The notes beneath the pieces are model-generated. The model saw only the letters and a program-made list of their open reading frames with translations. It made no database searches and had not been told where the DNA came from. 64,000 bases of DNA from contig JACDTU010000001.1 of assembly GCA_022376465.1 (NCBI GenBank), positions 558,001 to 622,000 of the forward strand. Direction: 5' to 3'. Shown here piece after piece: positions 48,701 to 60,276 of the stretch (positions are counted from its first letter, which is position 1; every line of letters begins with the position of its first letter). Both the position numbers and the translations under genes were made by a program. Origin of the DNA: Cubamyces lactineus. Lineage: Eukaryota; Basidiomycota; Agaricomycetes; Polyporales; Polyporaceae.

Positions 48701-49901
48701 GATTGTGCGAATTTCGCGCACCTCGACAATCTCCAGAATGCGCGTTTTGATCTGCGACGGGAGGGACGGCGTGGTATCATCGGGCTGCCGTACAGGTGTT
48801 ATGTTTGTCACGTCCGGCCTTGCGTATATGTACACACGAGCACTCACATCTCCCCGGAGCTCTGCCGGATCCCACATCAAGAGCTTCAAGAACAACCCGC
48901 TCTCAGGGCCGAAGAATTGCGCGTGCGCGTCCTCAATATCCGGAGGCAGATCCTGGCACGTGAGGTCATAGAAAATGTCGACCAGGAAGACCATGGCCTG
49001 CGCGATTTGCGCAAGGTTCGCGGGCGGCGGGCTGCTAAAGAGGAGGGTCGTCGTGTGCAGGAAGAGCTGGAGGAATGGACGCGTGAAGCGGGAGAGGACG
49101 TAGTTGATGACGGTGAAGAGCGCGTCGGAGCGCGCCTCTGCGCGCCAGGGGCGGAAGATGGAATGTGCAGTCTCAAGAACACCGATGTTTACTTCGAAGT
49201 TCGAGTCGGAAAGAGAGAAGACGAGTTTCTGTGCGTGAAGACTGGTTAGTACCGTTGCGCCAATCATGCAATTCCAGGGGTCGCGCTGCATGGTTAATGG
49301 CTCCCCGCCGCGGGATAGATCGCGTCGGGCAAGAGCACCTCTGATCCTGCCTCACTACTTCTACTTCCGAACGGCTTGACCACGCCAGAGCATACTTCCA
49401 ACCATGGTTCCGTATTCTCAAGGCGACTGATGGTAGAAGTACTCACGTCGACCAAATCCGGCCACTGCTCCGGGAAGTCAATCTTCGCAATGAGCGATAT
49501 CGACTCCGCGACCTGCGCACGGATCGCCTTATCCGACGCATTCGAGAGCTGAATCATAGCGGGGACCAACGCTTCGCGTAAGGCGCTTCTGTCTGCGTCG
49601 GCCACATGTGGCTCATCCTAGACAAAGGCGCGGGGCGTCGGTGAGCACGAATGATCACAAGAGATCAGGGAGATATCCCGCTCGAGCGGGGACGCACGTC
49701 TTCCCATCTTGACTTGATGAGGTTTTTGAGGTAGACACTCGCGGCGAGACGGACGGCGCGGTCTTGAGAAGACTGAAGGACGAGAGTGAGGAGGTGGGTG
49801 AGGAAGCCGGGCTGGAGGCTGAGAGATTGGAGGCTCTGCTCTGCCTGCTTTCTTGTGGAGGGGTTGAGAGAGGCGAGAAGGAGGGAGGGTAGCTCTGCCA
49901 T
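45773..49901 (-). CDS. CSE1: Exportin-2 / CAS, importin-alpha re-exporter
   Basis: Karyopherin-beta that, with Ran-GTP, returns importin-alpha from nucleus to cytoplasm. The N terminus is the family hallmark: MAELPSLLLASLNPSTRKQA followed by LVLQSSQDRAVRLAASVYLK, the importin-beta N-terminal domain. HEAT-like segments follow: VAESISLIAKIDFPEQWPDL, SRFTRPFLQLFLHTTTLLFS, QFFGPESGLFLKLLMWDPAE, the Cse1 signature ELEQFEDDPLEYIRLDLALP, then KSENWRAKDTAIYLLTAVA. The C-terminal Cse1 region includes HRPPTFQALVKLFKEEQLLT and ends FVQELAAAGYSI at 45773. The start is the ATG at 49901; an in-frame upstream ATG at 50045 is in the leader and not supported by the family. Many introns of about 50-60 bp; not all junctions were resolved. 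Confidence 0.94.
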
Positions 49902-51119
49902 GACGTTCAAGACCAGACGGAGAGAGCAAGCAGCCACAGGATCGGATGAAGGCAGGAGGAGATCTCTGGACTCTGCGCGAGAGCTGCAGCAGATCGCAGT
50001 GGCAGTGGCAGGACGCGACCGTGACGCGTGTTTTCCATACACCACGTGCTCTCACTTATCTTCCCCTTTTACCAGGTTTTACCACATATATCCCTTTTCG
50101 GCCTCTTTCCTGCCCCCACTCACCTCCTCCCAAGCATTCCACCAATCCGCCAGACGTTTAAGCCCGCGCGCACCCCTTCAAATAAGCTGCTACTGATGCG
50201 CCTTCCATGCATCCCCACTCACATCTCCCGCACAGGCACCCACGCGCCCCTCCATTTTCCGGCGAATTTGTCGGACAAGCTTGTCAAATGAAAAAAAACA
50301 AGGCCGTCCAGACGAGCTGGACTCTGATCTTTAACGTTTCGGAAGCGCGCAGCTATGCGATAGGCCCCCTTCACGCACGCGAATGCGTCACAGAAGATGG
50401 CCGCTAGTCGCTTACTTCGCTTCGGCCCTAACGCGCGCAAGACGCTCCGCGCCCAGCCGTCTCTCCGACTCTAGCCGCTTCGCTCCCGTTTGCGACGCTC
50501 GGCACGCTCGCCATCGTCCTCTTGCCCAAGCCAAGTGAGCAGGCATCCTGCTGACCGTTCGTGGCGATCCCCCCAAGGCTGCAAACAAGGTTGGGATCAA
50601 CGCGGATCCGATGAAGTTCAAGGTGTCTCCGCCCGGGGAGTGCTTCCATGCAGGGCCGCCGGACACGGAGGCGCCGCGGGTGTGAGCGAGTTGGTGTGAC
50701 GGGCTGGCGCTTTGGGTGATAGCGTCAGTGATGTCGAGTGGTTAGCTGGCTGCTGCGCCTTGCCCGACGCGGGCGGCAGATGCCAGACGTAAGTTATAGT
50801 TGGCTCGCGGACTTCTTTGATTGGAAGACTCCCCAGCCGAGGCCTCGGCGCACTGCTCTCCCTCCTCTGCTCGTGGCGCAAGGGTTTCGAACGAATGAAA
50901 TCCGACACACCCTCCCGCTCGCTATATAAACATGCCGCCCGTCCCGCCTCGACCCTCGCTTTTTGCACCCCCACGCCCATCACCTCCTCCCCAAGCCCAT
51001 AAAGCTTCCCCCTTCCTCTCCTCGGCCTCGAGCCCCCTGTCACTCATTTCTCCCAGTCGCTCTTTGCTCCCCGGCCCAGCCCTTCAATCTCTTGCGGTCG
51101 CCTCCATCCATTCGCAGTC
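49902..51119. promoter_or_regulatory. Divergent promoter region, CSE1 / hydrophobin
   Basis: 1.2 kb between divergent starts. The hydrophobin side has a perfect TATA box, tatataaa at 50923-50930, and a C/T-rich leader (50940-51119). A short upstream ATG occurs at 50932. The CSE1 side has pyrimidine tracts near 50040-50150 but no clear TATA. Confidence 0.6.
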
Positions 51120-51774
51120 ATGAAGTTCTCTTACGCTGTCGCTACCCTCGTCGCTGCTGCCGCCTCCGTCCAGGCGCACGAGACCAACGCGGAACGCCTC
51201 GCGCGCGGTCTCTCCCCTCTCCGTCCTCGTCGCATGTACACGCCTTCGCACGTATCTGGTGAGTCAATCTGTAACAATTTTTCTCTTATGTCCGCGCAAG
51301 AAGCGCCGCATCTTCCCGTTTTCTCACCGCCTTCATATCCGCTAATGCGTTGTCATCTTCTCAATCGTAGAAGCGAAGCGTGCCACTCCCTCTGGTTCGC
51401 CCGGCGGCAGCGGCAACTGCAACACTGGCCCCATTCAGTGCTGCAACCAGGTCTCCAAGGCCAATGACAGCGTCATCAGCGCCATCCTCGGTCTCCTTGA
51501 CCTTGTGATCGATCCTGAGGCAATGGTCGGTGTTCAGTGCTCGCCTTTGAGCGGTGTGGGCGTTGGCGGCTCTTCCTGGTACGTGTACACTGCAATCGTC
51601 AAATTATTGCAGCCCCTGACATGCATTCTGTCGCTAGCTCTGCGACCCCTGTGTGCTGTGAGAACAACAGCCAAGGCGGTTTGATCTCCATTGGCTGCAT
51701 CCCTAGTGCGTAACAAGTACATTTCGTTGTAGGACGCACAATTTTACTAATATGCACTTTCAGTCATTCTCTGA
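51120..51774 (+). CDS. Class I hydrophobin
   Basis: Small secreted amphipathic protein that self-assembles at air-water interfaces and coats hyphae. 141 residues from exons 51120-51258, 51371-51578, 51638-51705 and 51764-51774; the frame closes. Signal peptide MKFSYAVATLVAAAASVQA. A charged propeptide-like stretch follows (NAERLARGLSPLRPRRM), then the mature part. Eight cysteines in the hydrophobin pattern: C in GNCNTGP, CC in IQCCNQ, C in VGVQCSP, C before SATP, CC in PVCCEN, C in SIGCIP. The spacing between Cys 3 and 4 (NQVSK through VGVQ) and the GGLISIGC ending fit class I. The TATA box at 50923 and the leader suggest strong regulated expression. No second hydrophobin is adjacent. Confidence 0.95.
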
Positions 51775-54700
51775 GCGGCCATGGGCACTATCAAAACATA
51801 GACTGCCCAGGTGGGCTCGGCGATATTTATCTTCGGACTCGTTTAATAGCTTCGATGGTCTCTCTGGTTCTAATGTATAGCTTTCCTCGTCTGCTACTTT
51901 CCCCTGAATTCTCCCCTCTGGGCGAATACGACGATGAGACGCGACACCGCGCTATACCCGGACCTCTCTCCCTCTCACTACCTGACATTGGACTGGTGTT
52001 GTGTGTATCCCGGCATCTCTACTAGGAGTTGCCCATCGCGACAGGATGTTCTTCTCCGTATGCTTCTAGGATACACATGCATCTCAGTCAATTCTACCCG
52101 CTTTCTGGATGGCTACGGCACAAAACGAGTTAGATGGCGGTGGGCGCGAAGGCGTTCTGTACTGCGGAAGTGAACGTGCAGAACGTCCACGTCAGTCGCT
52201 TCCGGCATGCGCGGCCACACGGACGTTGAGCCCGTCAACGGTCAACTCCCCGCTCTGGCGGCCTCAGAACACCTCTTCCCATCCTACATTACCTAAATGG
52301 GTGACTTTCTAACCAAATCTGGACGTGGAGCGCTCGTCGGAGGTGAATATGTGGACCGGCATCGAGTCAATCCTGTCACCTTGCGGATCGGTGTTCTCAG
52401 GCTGAACACCGCTCGACGTGGTAGTCGGGTGCCTGCAGACACGGCAACGTAAGTGGTTGATACTGCGCTCGCAATCCTGAGACCTCCGCAGCTTGGGGGG
52501 CGCGCACGGTCTGGATGTCGAAGTACTTGGATGATTGCTCCCGTGTCTTCCTCCACGCAACTCGGCGTTTGAAGTGTTCGAAAAGCGTGGTACTTAAAGT
52601 GCGAAGCTGTATCCACGGCGGATATGAACGTCCAGAACTCGCCGTCTCCAACTACCCGCCCTTCTCCCCGCGCAAAGACCCACGTGAAATGTAGAGCGGG
52701 CATCGCCGTCGCGACCTCCGTCGGTTCTCGACCCTGCCGGACATTAGACGTCCTCAAAAACTTGGAAACCCACATACCCCACCGGTCGACCGAACAGGAT
52801 TCCAGACGTACTGATGTACGTGAACGTCGCGATCGGGAGGGGCTCGGGGACCTGAATTTGCTTCCAACGCGGCCGTGCCGCCCGGTCCCGAATTGCGACT
52901 CCAGCTTGGACCGGCAACTCCCTAAGAAAGTCTACTTGCGAGGGTGATCGTCCCCGGGCACCCCGGGATAGCGCCGTCTTTCTCTCCCGGGAGACTCTGT
53001 TCGGATCCGGCGCTGAAATGTACGGGCCGTCGGTTCAGGTCTGGAGGTGAGTTGTCCTGAGTGGTAGCTGTAGGTGATCCGCAGGTCGACGATGGGGTCC
53101 AGACCTACTGCTTGAATGGCACTCGTGCTGATGTCCAAGGCTTGCTTGCTGGGCTTCCCGGTTTGATTGAATACTGGCTACGGTAAGTGGACCTACATAC
53201 TCTGTGTATCAAGAAGATCTTGTGTCCGCTGTTGATGTGTGTGTGTGCAAGATCGTGGAGAGCGTTCAGGTAATCCTGCCACCGCGGCCACCGCTCCGCC
53301 GGCCATTCCCATCGACGAAGCTTGGACATCGACCAAGATTTGGTGCGTGCCAGGACGATAGCTCGGAAGCGTGGCCGATCGCGACAGCTGCGTCACGATC
53401 GGCTTCGCACTTGCTCTACCGGCTTTCATATCCAACGCAGAGGTCTTCGAACGATCGTAGCCCAAAGGTTGAATCGTTCCCGGTAGTATCAAGCACCCGC
53501 GCATCTACGCATGCGCGACTGACTGTGTTGCAAGGGCCGTATGTTACTGTAGTATTTACATCTCACTGCCGTGTACGCAGCGATCCTCATTATTGCCGTT
53601 GACAATTCTTGCAGGGCCTGAGTATGGTATAGTAGTTATCGCGCAAACTCTACGTCTGTTGAACCACTTGAACAACAAGACTTACCCAAGTGTGCTGCGT
53701 AACCCTTCTTCCTACCGATACATATATAGCAAACCTAGAGATTCCTGGTCGTCAGAAGTGCACGAGGGAGTTGAGACGGTCAGAATATGCCATTGCTATA
53801 ATCCCCGCACACAAATTGAGCTCGTCACTGCTACTTTCAGAGGATGAACATAGAGCGAACCTAGATGATCGACACTGAGCTTTTTAATGGGGGATGAGTT
53901 TGATCCATACAAGCCTTCAAAGCTCGACGGATTATAGCCGACACTGCGGCTTGCAGTTGAAATAGCCCCGAGTCGGCCTCACACCATTAGCAGCTATCTC
54001 CGTCGGCCGTAGTACAAAGCCTGCAAACACATCGTCTCACCAGCATATAAAGTTCTACTCGCGCAGCGCGCCCCGCAAAATCGTTTCACACGGACGTATT
54101 CGATGGTAGGACTGTCAGAAAGCCAGACATGACTACGATGGATTGACAAAGTCCGGAGCGTCGCGGCATCACGACCGAGGAAAGCATGAGTCGCCGATCG
54201 GAGCGTCTTTCAAGACCGAACATGTTACATAGCTGGATACGGAGATGCTGGCGCTGCACTGCTGCAGTCGCGGATGAGTAGACTTTCGATGATTGGCGCG
54301 GCAATGTTGGGAGGAGAACGGTGCTCACGAACACAGTCTCTTCGGAGAAAAAACACAAGGAACGGCCTGGAGTCGGTTCTGGACATCGATTCAACGGATT
54401 GAGTAGGATGAAACCCATTCTTGACCGTGATACGTCCAGGGCCGGTCTCGCACACGGCTGGATCAAAAAGCAGTGCAAGATTTGGGCGGAAGACCAACTT
54501 GACAGTGGACAGACGAGTCACCCTGCGCCGACGACCATGGAGCCCAAGGGTCAGCAGTTGCACTTGCTCCGCTGAATGTGCACGTCACGGTAGGGCGTTC
54601 AACGTTCAGCACCTTCTCAGTCCCGGTCAAACGGAGGGTTTAAGATAGCGTCGAGGCTTATCTGATACGACCAGTTGAGTAGCAGGCGACGACGCTTTCA

Positions 54701-55642
54701 ATTACATACCCACATTCCCGACCTGCGCTCTGGCTATGTGCGGCCGACTGCACTGCGGTGTGATGCCAACTTCGGTGATGACACAACTAGCCAGTACCGC
54801 ACCAGTCGCGCTCGAGGTTCCTCGAGATTGGTTTGAGGGCGAAAGCTCCTGGTACCACGACTTACCGCTCGCATATGCCACCGGCGAGATCTGCTTGCGG
54901 GTCACAAGCTGCTCAAAACCAGCGGCTGTATCCCATCAAGGTTCCTGTGTAACGCAGAATCGTCGGGGCGCTTGCCTTGTATTCATCAGCATGGCACTGG
55001 AATGTCGCGTAGATGCTCACTTTGCAGATTGAGATCTGCGCAGTCCGCGGATATGAAAGTGGACGCTAACGTTTTCGTATTACGTGACGCGCGATAGGAG
55101 CGCACTGCAGATATCTACGCGCGTGGCAAGGCCAGAAGGAATGTGGGAATGGGATGGTCGCGTGCCACTCTGCACTGCGAAGGACGGGGGAGTTGCAGTT
55201 AGCACATTGTAGACGGATCGAGTGGCAGCGACGGCCAGAGAGGAGGTGGAGGATGACGATGACGTTCGAGACGCTGCGAGGACCATATCTCGATCAGCAT
55301 GGAGGAGTGGCCTAGAAAGGCATGAGGATGACCAAATGGAGGCATCGGCCGGTCGGGAATAGTCGGGTTTGTGGCTGACATGGGCGCGTGCCGAGGGATG
55401 CCGGGGCCGGGGGAGAGGAAACAAGGCCGGATGAGCACCCGGCGGACGGCAAACGCAGCAGAACAGAAAATATAGACATGGCACTCGAGGGCGAGGATAT
55501 GCACACCGTCTGTCGCTGACTACTGTCCCATGCCCCCCTCCCAGTAGAGCGGCAAGTGCTCCCGCTCGTCCACACACATACTTATACCCCCACCCCCTCC
55601 CTCATCCTCCTCGCCGCTTCCTAGTCTCGCCCCGTCTCTCCC
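51775..55642. other. Gene-poor stretch, 3.9 kb
   Basis: Nothing recognisable on either strand. Some minus-strand frames (52293-52775, 52932-53330, 54086-54563) look weakly protein-like but lack domains and are broken by stops without matching splice sites; they could be decayed gene remnants. The composition is less C-biased than in the genes. The left end presumably holds the hydrophobin 3' UTR and the right end the promoter of the MFS gene (C/T-rich 55560-55640). Confidence 0.45.
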
Positions 55643-57946
55643 ATGACGAACAAAGCTCCAGATTCTAGCGTCCCCTCTGCCACGCCGACCATCCGAGACG
55701 AGCCCGGTATCACCGGCCCTGTAAATGCTTCAGACCCGAATCTTCCGGAGAACAAACCCCAGGCAAACAAAAACACGGCGGCCCAAGCAGACGGAGACGC
55801 AGAGTCCCAGCTATCCACAGAGGATGTGCTCATTATCAACTGGGAAGGCCCTGATGACCCCCAGAATCCCAAGAAGTACGCCGCCATTGCATTACTCTGA
55901 ACACCGAAAGACTGACGCTCTCTTATCATCACTCTAGCTGGTCTTTCAAGAAGAAATGGGCCGCGACTTCCATCGTGTCCGCGTTCACGTTCATCAGTCC
56001 CGTCTCGTCCTCCATGATGGCTCCCGCGAGCGTGCAAATAGCGCAAGAGTTCGGCATCACGAACAGCTCCGTCATTGCGCTCCTCACCTCAGTCTTCGTC
56101 GCAGCATATGGTATGTGTACCCACTGCATTCACCGACGTCATAGTCCTGGTCAAGATAGACGCTTACCGACCTTTTCCTCGGCGTAGCGTTTGGCCCGCT
56201 GCTCCTGGGCCCGCTCTCTGAGCTATTCGGCAGATCACGCGTGCTACAGTTGGCAAACATGTGGTACCTAGGCAAGTCCTGCGGGCCGTCCCCCCACCTA
56301 AAAATACGGCTAACCGCCTGACAAACACAGCGTGGAACTTGGGTTGTGGCTTCGCACAGAACGAGGGCCAACTCATTGCCTTTCGCTTCCTTGCCGGTCT
56401 CGGCGGTAGCGCTCCACTATCAGTGAGTTTTTTGTGATCCGTAATCACTGTACACTATCTGACCTTTTGACCGCAGATAGGTGGTGGTGTGCTCGGAGAC
56501 TTGTTTAGGCCAGAAGAGAGAGGGCAGGCAATCGCCTTATATTCATTAGCGCCTCTCCTTGGCCCTGTGATCGGCCCTACATGTGGTGCTTGGATCGCCC
56601 AGAGGTCCACCTGGCGTTGGGTTGTGAGTCGTTGAAACGCATACTAAGTTCAAACCGGTGCTCACCGTGGTCTGTCGCTCCAGTTCTACTCGACGACCAT
56701 TGTAGATGCGTTCATTCAGTTCCTCGGCCTGTTTTTTTTGAAAGAGAGTGCGTAGTCCGGCAGATTAACCCCCGTCTCGCTGGATGCCATACTAATAGCC
56801 TCGCAGCGTTCGCACCGGTGCTACTTGAGCGTAAAGCGGCCCAGCTGCGCAAGTCTATGGATCCCGAGAAGGCTCAAACCCGTGAAATCCGCACGGTGTT
56901 TGACACTGCAGACAGACAGTGTGTACACTGCTCACAAGCTGCACAAACAAGCAATATACTGATTGGCTCAACAGTTGGAAGCATATCATCACGAAAGCCC
57001 TTGTGCGACCCTTCGCCATCTTCTTCAGCGAGCCCATCATCCAGCTACTGGGCATCTACATGGCATTCGTTTACGGCACCCTCTACCGTACGTATTCATC
57101 TTGCACCGCCTCGTTTCCTCTGAGCGTACGCTCACCTTTATTTTATACAGTCTTCTTGACAACCATCCCCTCCATTTTCGAGGGCGTGTACCGCGAGGAG
57201 GTCGGCATCGCCGGCCTGAACTACTTCGCTCTGGGCGTGGGCCTCACCGGCGCGTCCCAGATCAATGCACGCATGCTGGACAGGATCTACAAGTATTTCT
57301 CCGCGAAGAACAACGGCGTAGGCAAACCCGAGTATCGACTACGTATGTGTTGTCCCCTTCGTTGTCCTCTGAGCCTTCATAGTTTTATCTGACCGTCCCC
57401 TATAGCGCCAATGATTCCCGGAGCCATCCTACTTCCTATTGGATTGTTCATCACTGGATGGACAGCACGGGCCGATGTCCACTGGATTGCACCCGACATC
57501 GGCATCGCGCTCGTTGGCGCGGGCACGATTCTGAACTTCCAGTCTATCCAAACGTATGTCATTGATGCATTCACGCTGCACGCCGCATCAGGTCCGTATA
57601 CCGGCTTTTCCCTTCTCTCAGTGGGATACAGTGGCTGATGGTGGAGTTACTCTAGCACTCGCCGCGGTAACGTTCTTCCGCTCGATGGCAGGGTTCGGTT
57701 TCCCGCTCTTCGCCCCTGCGATGTACAACGCCCTTGGATACGGGAAGGGCGACACCGTCCTCGCGTGTGTTGCTATCGCCGTCGGCGTCCCTGCGTACGT
57801 GCCTCTTTCCTCGCACCTCGTACCCTAGAGTACCGTGTTGTCGCTTCACGCAATGCTGACATGTTTCTCGTCATCTACACAGGCCGTTCTTGCTCTGGAC
57901 GTACGGCGAGCGGATCCGAAATGCGAGCAAGTACGCGAAGCGATGA
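55643..57946 (+). CDS. MFS multidrug/polyamine-type transporter (DHA1 family)
   Basis: Twelve-span proton antiporter of the DHA1 group. A hydrophilic N-terminal tail leads to DDPQNPKNWSFKKKW, typical of fungal DHA1 proteins, with the N-K-N codons split by intron 1 (exon 1 55643-55875, exon 2 from 55938). Membrane segments include ITNSSVIALLTSVFVAAY; the motif A region GPLLLGPLSELFGRSRVLQL; RFLAGLGGSAPLSIGGGVLG; motif C-like LAPLLGPVIGPTCGAWI; a central loop LLERKAAQLRKSMDPEKAQT; LLGIYMAFVYGTLY; MIPGAILLPIGLFITGW; and LALAAVTFFRSMAGFGFPLF. It ends LWTYGERIRNASKYAKR with TGA at 57944-57946. About ten short introns. The substrate is unknown; relatives carry polyamines, azoles or toxic metabolites. 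No biosynthetic genes flank it. Confidence 0.9.
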
Positions 57947-59019
57947 GCCCTCGTGCCATTCACACTGCAAGACCAGATAGAGTTCATCTTCTGGGCGCCA
58001 TTTTCATCGTTCATCTCCCCATGTTCTCTGCTTTCTTCGCATATGCTCTCGGTATACCGTCGCTTCCACTCGAGCACCATTTAGCCTCCTCTGCGTCACC
58101 CTCCTACCTCATTTGACGGCATCTACTTAATCTGGGGCCTCCCCTTCATCCTGCCCTCGCCATCCACCATCACTCATCCGGTTTTCCTCTTACGAGCCCG
58201 ATTTCCCCGTTCATGCTACACGGACAGTCATGCACCCACGACCTTCACATTCCTCTCGCCTCTCTCCTGATAGATGAGTCTTCGGCTTCCTCGGAAGCGC
58301 CCCACACACCACCATTCTGTAGTGCTATGTCATGCGCATCGCATCGTATCTTACATACATCATCTTGCATATATACTTATTCTCCTTTTCCCTATCCATC
58401 CACACCGACGTCCCACCGTACTCTCTGACGGCCGTCAGTGCGAGGTAGCGCAATTCTAGAAGGTCAGTGCCCCTTATCATGCGCACGTGCTGTTTGCGCC
58501 TGCGGTAGGATCGACGCTGAGCCCGAGGAAGCCGTACGACCAGAGCTGAATCGCGTCCGACTCTGTCCCAGACGGCGAGAGGCTCGCAACTCAGAGGTCC
58601 GCTACGCTGAACGTGTCTGTCGCATTGTCGAAGCCGTACGGCCCAACTTCGGAGTCCGAGTCATAGGTCTCTGCGCGTGAGGTCGCACCGTTAGCCCTGC
58701 TCTTATTCGTAGCGGGTGGAGATATAAAGACATGAGATGAGAGTATATCCAGAGGTTGTAATTGGACCAAGAGGCATGAACCGAGCAGGCGGGAGACAAT
58801 GAGGGAGTGCCGATCATAAAGGGAGGGATAACCGAATGTAGGGGCGTGCAGTATCTAGACGTGCATCCACTGTATGTAAGTGATATGACTGTGTCATATG
58901 TCGTTTCTGACAACTTGAAAGGTACAGGCGTGGGTATGTGTCTTCCTACCTTATAGCTGTGAGTCACAACGTTGCAACGCGAGGACAGTACATGAAGTCC
59001 ACTCACGCGATCATGATGC
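57947..59019. other. Spacer with a glycosidase gene fragment
   Basis: 1.07 kb between the 3' ends of the MFS gene (+) and the kinase-like gene (-). The left half is C/T-rich, probably MFS 3' UTR. The only recognisable content is the broken glycosidase fragment at about 58500-58690, listed separately. Confidence 0.5.
58500..58690 (-). pseudogene. Broken copy of the 3' end of the six-hairpin glycosidase gene
   Basis: From 58508 the plus strand closely matches 60329-60482, the last coding part of the gene at 60277-63325. On the minus strand it reads FDNATDTFSVADL, then a TGA stop at 58593-58591 within a 6-nt insertion, then GTESDAIQLWSYGFLGL with a further 3-nt insertion. The intact gene has the same segments without the stop. 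No upstream exons of the copy are visible, so it is an isolated pseudogene fragment about 1.8 kb from its parent. Confidence 0.8.
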
Positions 59020-59920
59020 TCAAACGGGTGACTTGATCAGGAATGTCTTCGAAGCAGCGTATGCGGCTTCGGCCTCTTCGGGGAAACGATGCTTGAGCCA
59101 ATACTGGTACCACGGTCCATCGCATCCGAAGCGCAGCCAACGCATAGTGTGCACCTGCCACGATGAAGGAAACCATCCAGAGTCCTCCCAGTCCACGATG
59201 CCCGATAGATGGCCATCTCGAATGATGACGTTGTATGTGCGGAGGTCGGGATGAACGTAATGGATGGGGTCCGCAGCTAGTATGTCGAACGTGGTCGGTT
59301 CGACGTATTCTCTCATCTCGTCCAAGTCCCGGAAAGAGCCGCAATGCATCCAGAGTTCAATGATGCTAGGATAAGGGCCGGAGCGTTCCTCAAAGAAGGT
59401 GACGGGATCGGGGAGGTCGTGTCCAGAGGCACTCATCATGACTTTGCCGGCGTCGGCGGGTGGCTGTCGCAACGTTCGCAGCTTGTTGAGGACATCCGCG
59501 ACTTCCTGTGCGACAACTTCCACGGTATTGGGAGCCAGATCTCCACGCATGAGTGCCTCTTTCATGTTCGTTCCAGGCACGCGAGTCATGATGGTGTACG
59601 TTACGCCGCGATGGACGCAACTGAACACGAGCCGGGGAATTGGCAAGTCCAACCCCGTGGAGTGCAGGTAACGGAGAGCGTGTGCTTCTGTATTGTGAGA
59701 CCGCTCCGTGACTTTTACAACCCAAGGAATGTTGAAACGGAAAGCCCTGATGTTGTGTGCCTTCCCAAGCGGATATGAAAGGAGCAGGATCAGCGATTGC
59801 TGCAAAGACGTGGCTAAGTCCTGCGTTCAGCTAGTTAGCAAGAATCACGATACGATAGTGCAGCGAGAGACATGCCCGAAGCCCAGCACAGACTCTACGG
59901 GACAGCTCGAGGGTGTGCAT
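59020..59920 (-). CDS. Aminoglycoside phosphotransferase (APH)-like kinase family protein
   Basis: The main exon 59820-59020 (267 codons with stop) reads LQQSLILLLSYPLGKAHNIR, IPWVVKVTERSHNTEAHALR (probable ATP-binding lysine in VVKV), LPIPRLVFSCVHRGVTYTIM, the catalytic loop HYVHPDLRTYNVIIRDGHL (HxD then N) and the metal-binding SGIVDWEDSGWFPSSW. This is the fungal APH phosphotransferase_enz family, expanded in basidiomycetes and mostly without known substrate; drug resistance is not implied. The exon starts after an acceptor at 59823-59821 with a ctaac branch site upstream, so the start lies in an earlier exon. The ATG at 59920 (MHTLELSRR) is a candidate, but the donor was not identified and the 5' end is uncertain. 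Confidence 0.78.
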
Positions 59921-60276
59921 TTCGTACTTTGAATGCCGCAATAGAGTATGTGGAACTTGAAGCTTGATGTACAGTAGTATCACGTGCACTGAGACTTATT
60001 AGAACCAGCTGCAGTGTCGGCTCAGAATGCCGCGTCATGTTACAGAATCGGCGCAACCTCGCCTTTGTCAAGGTGCGAGGCTACATACCGAACCGTGCCA
60101 CCGCCACCGACATACGTACGCTTTTCGATGGCCTGGAACCAACGGGTGGTTTCAGTAGCTGGATGGTGAACACTGAACAGGACGAACGGGCTGAGCTGCA
60201 GATCCTGGCAAGCGCTCATGCATCAACCACGGAGAATCATATTGTGTACGCTAATGGCAATAGCGGACGACATCGA

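Noticed and set aside
49901..50045. Upstream in-frame ATG extending CSE1 by 48 residues
   Set aside because: Family members begin at MAELP; the extension is Arg/Ser-rich leader-like sequence.
52293..53504. Long minus-strand readings after the hydrophobin
   Set aside because: No domain recognised, frames interrupted, and no consistent splice sites; not called as genes.
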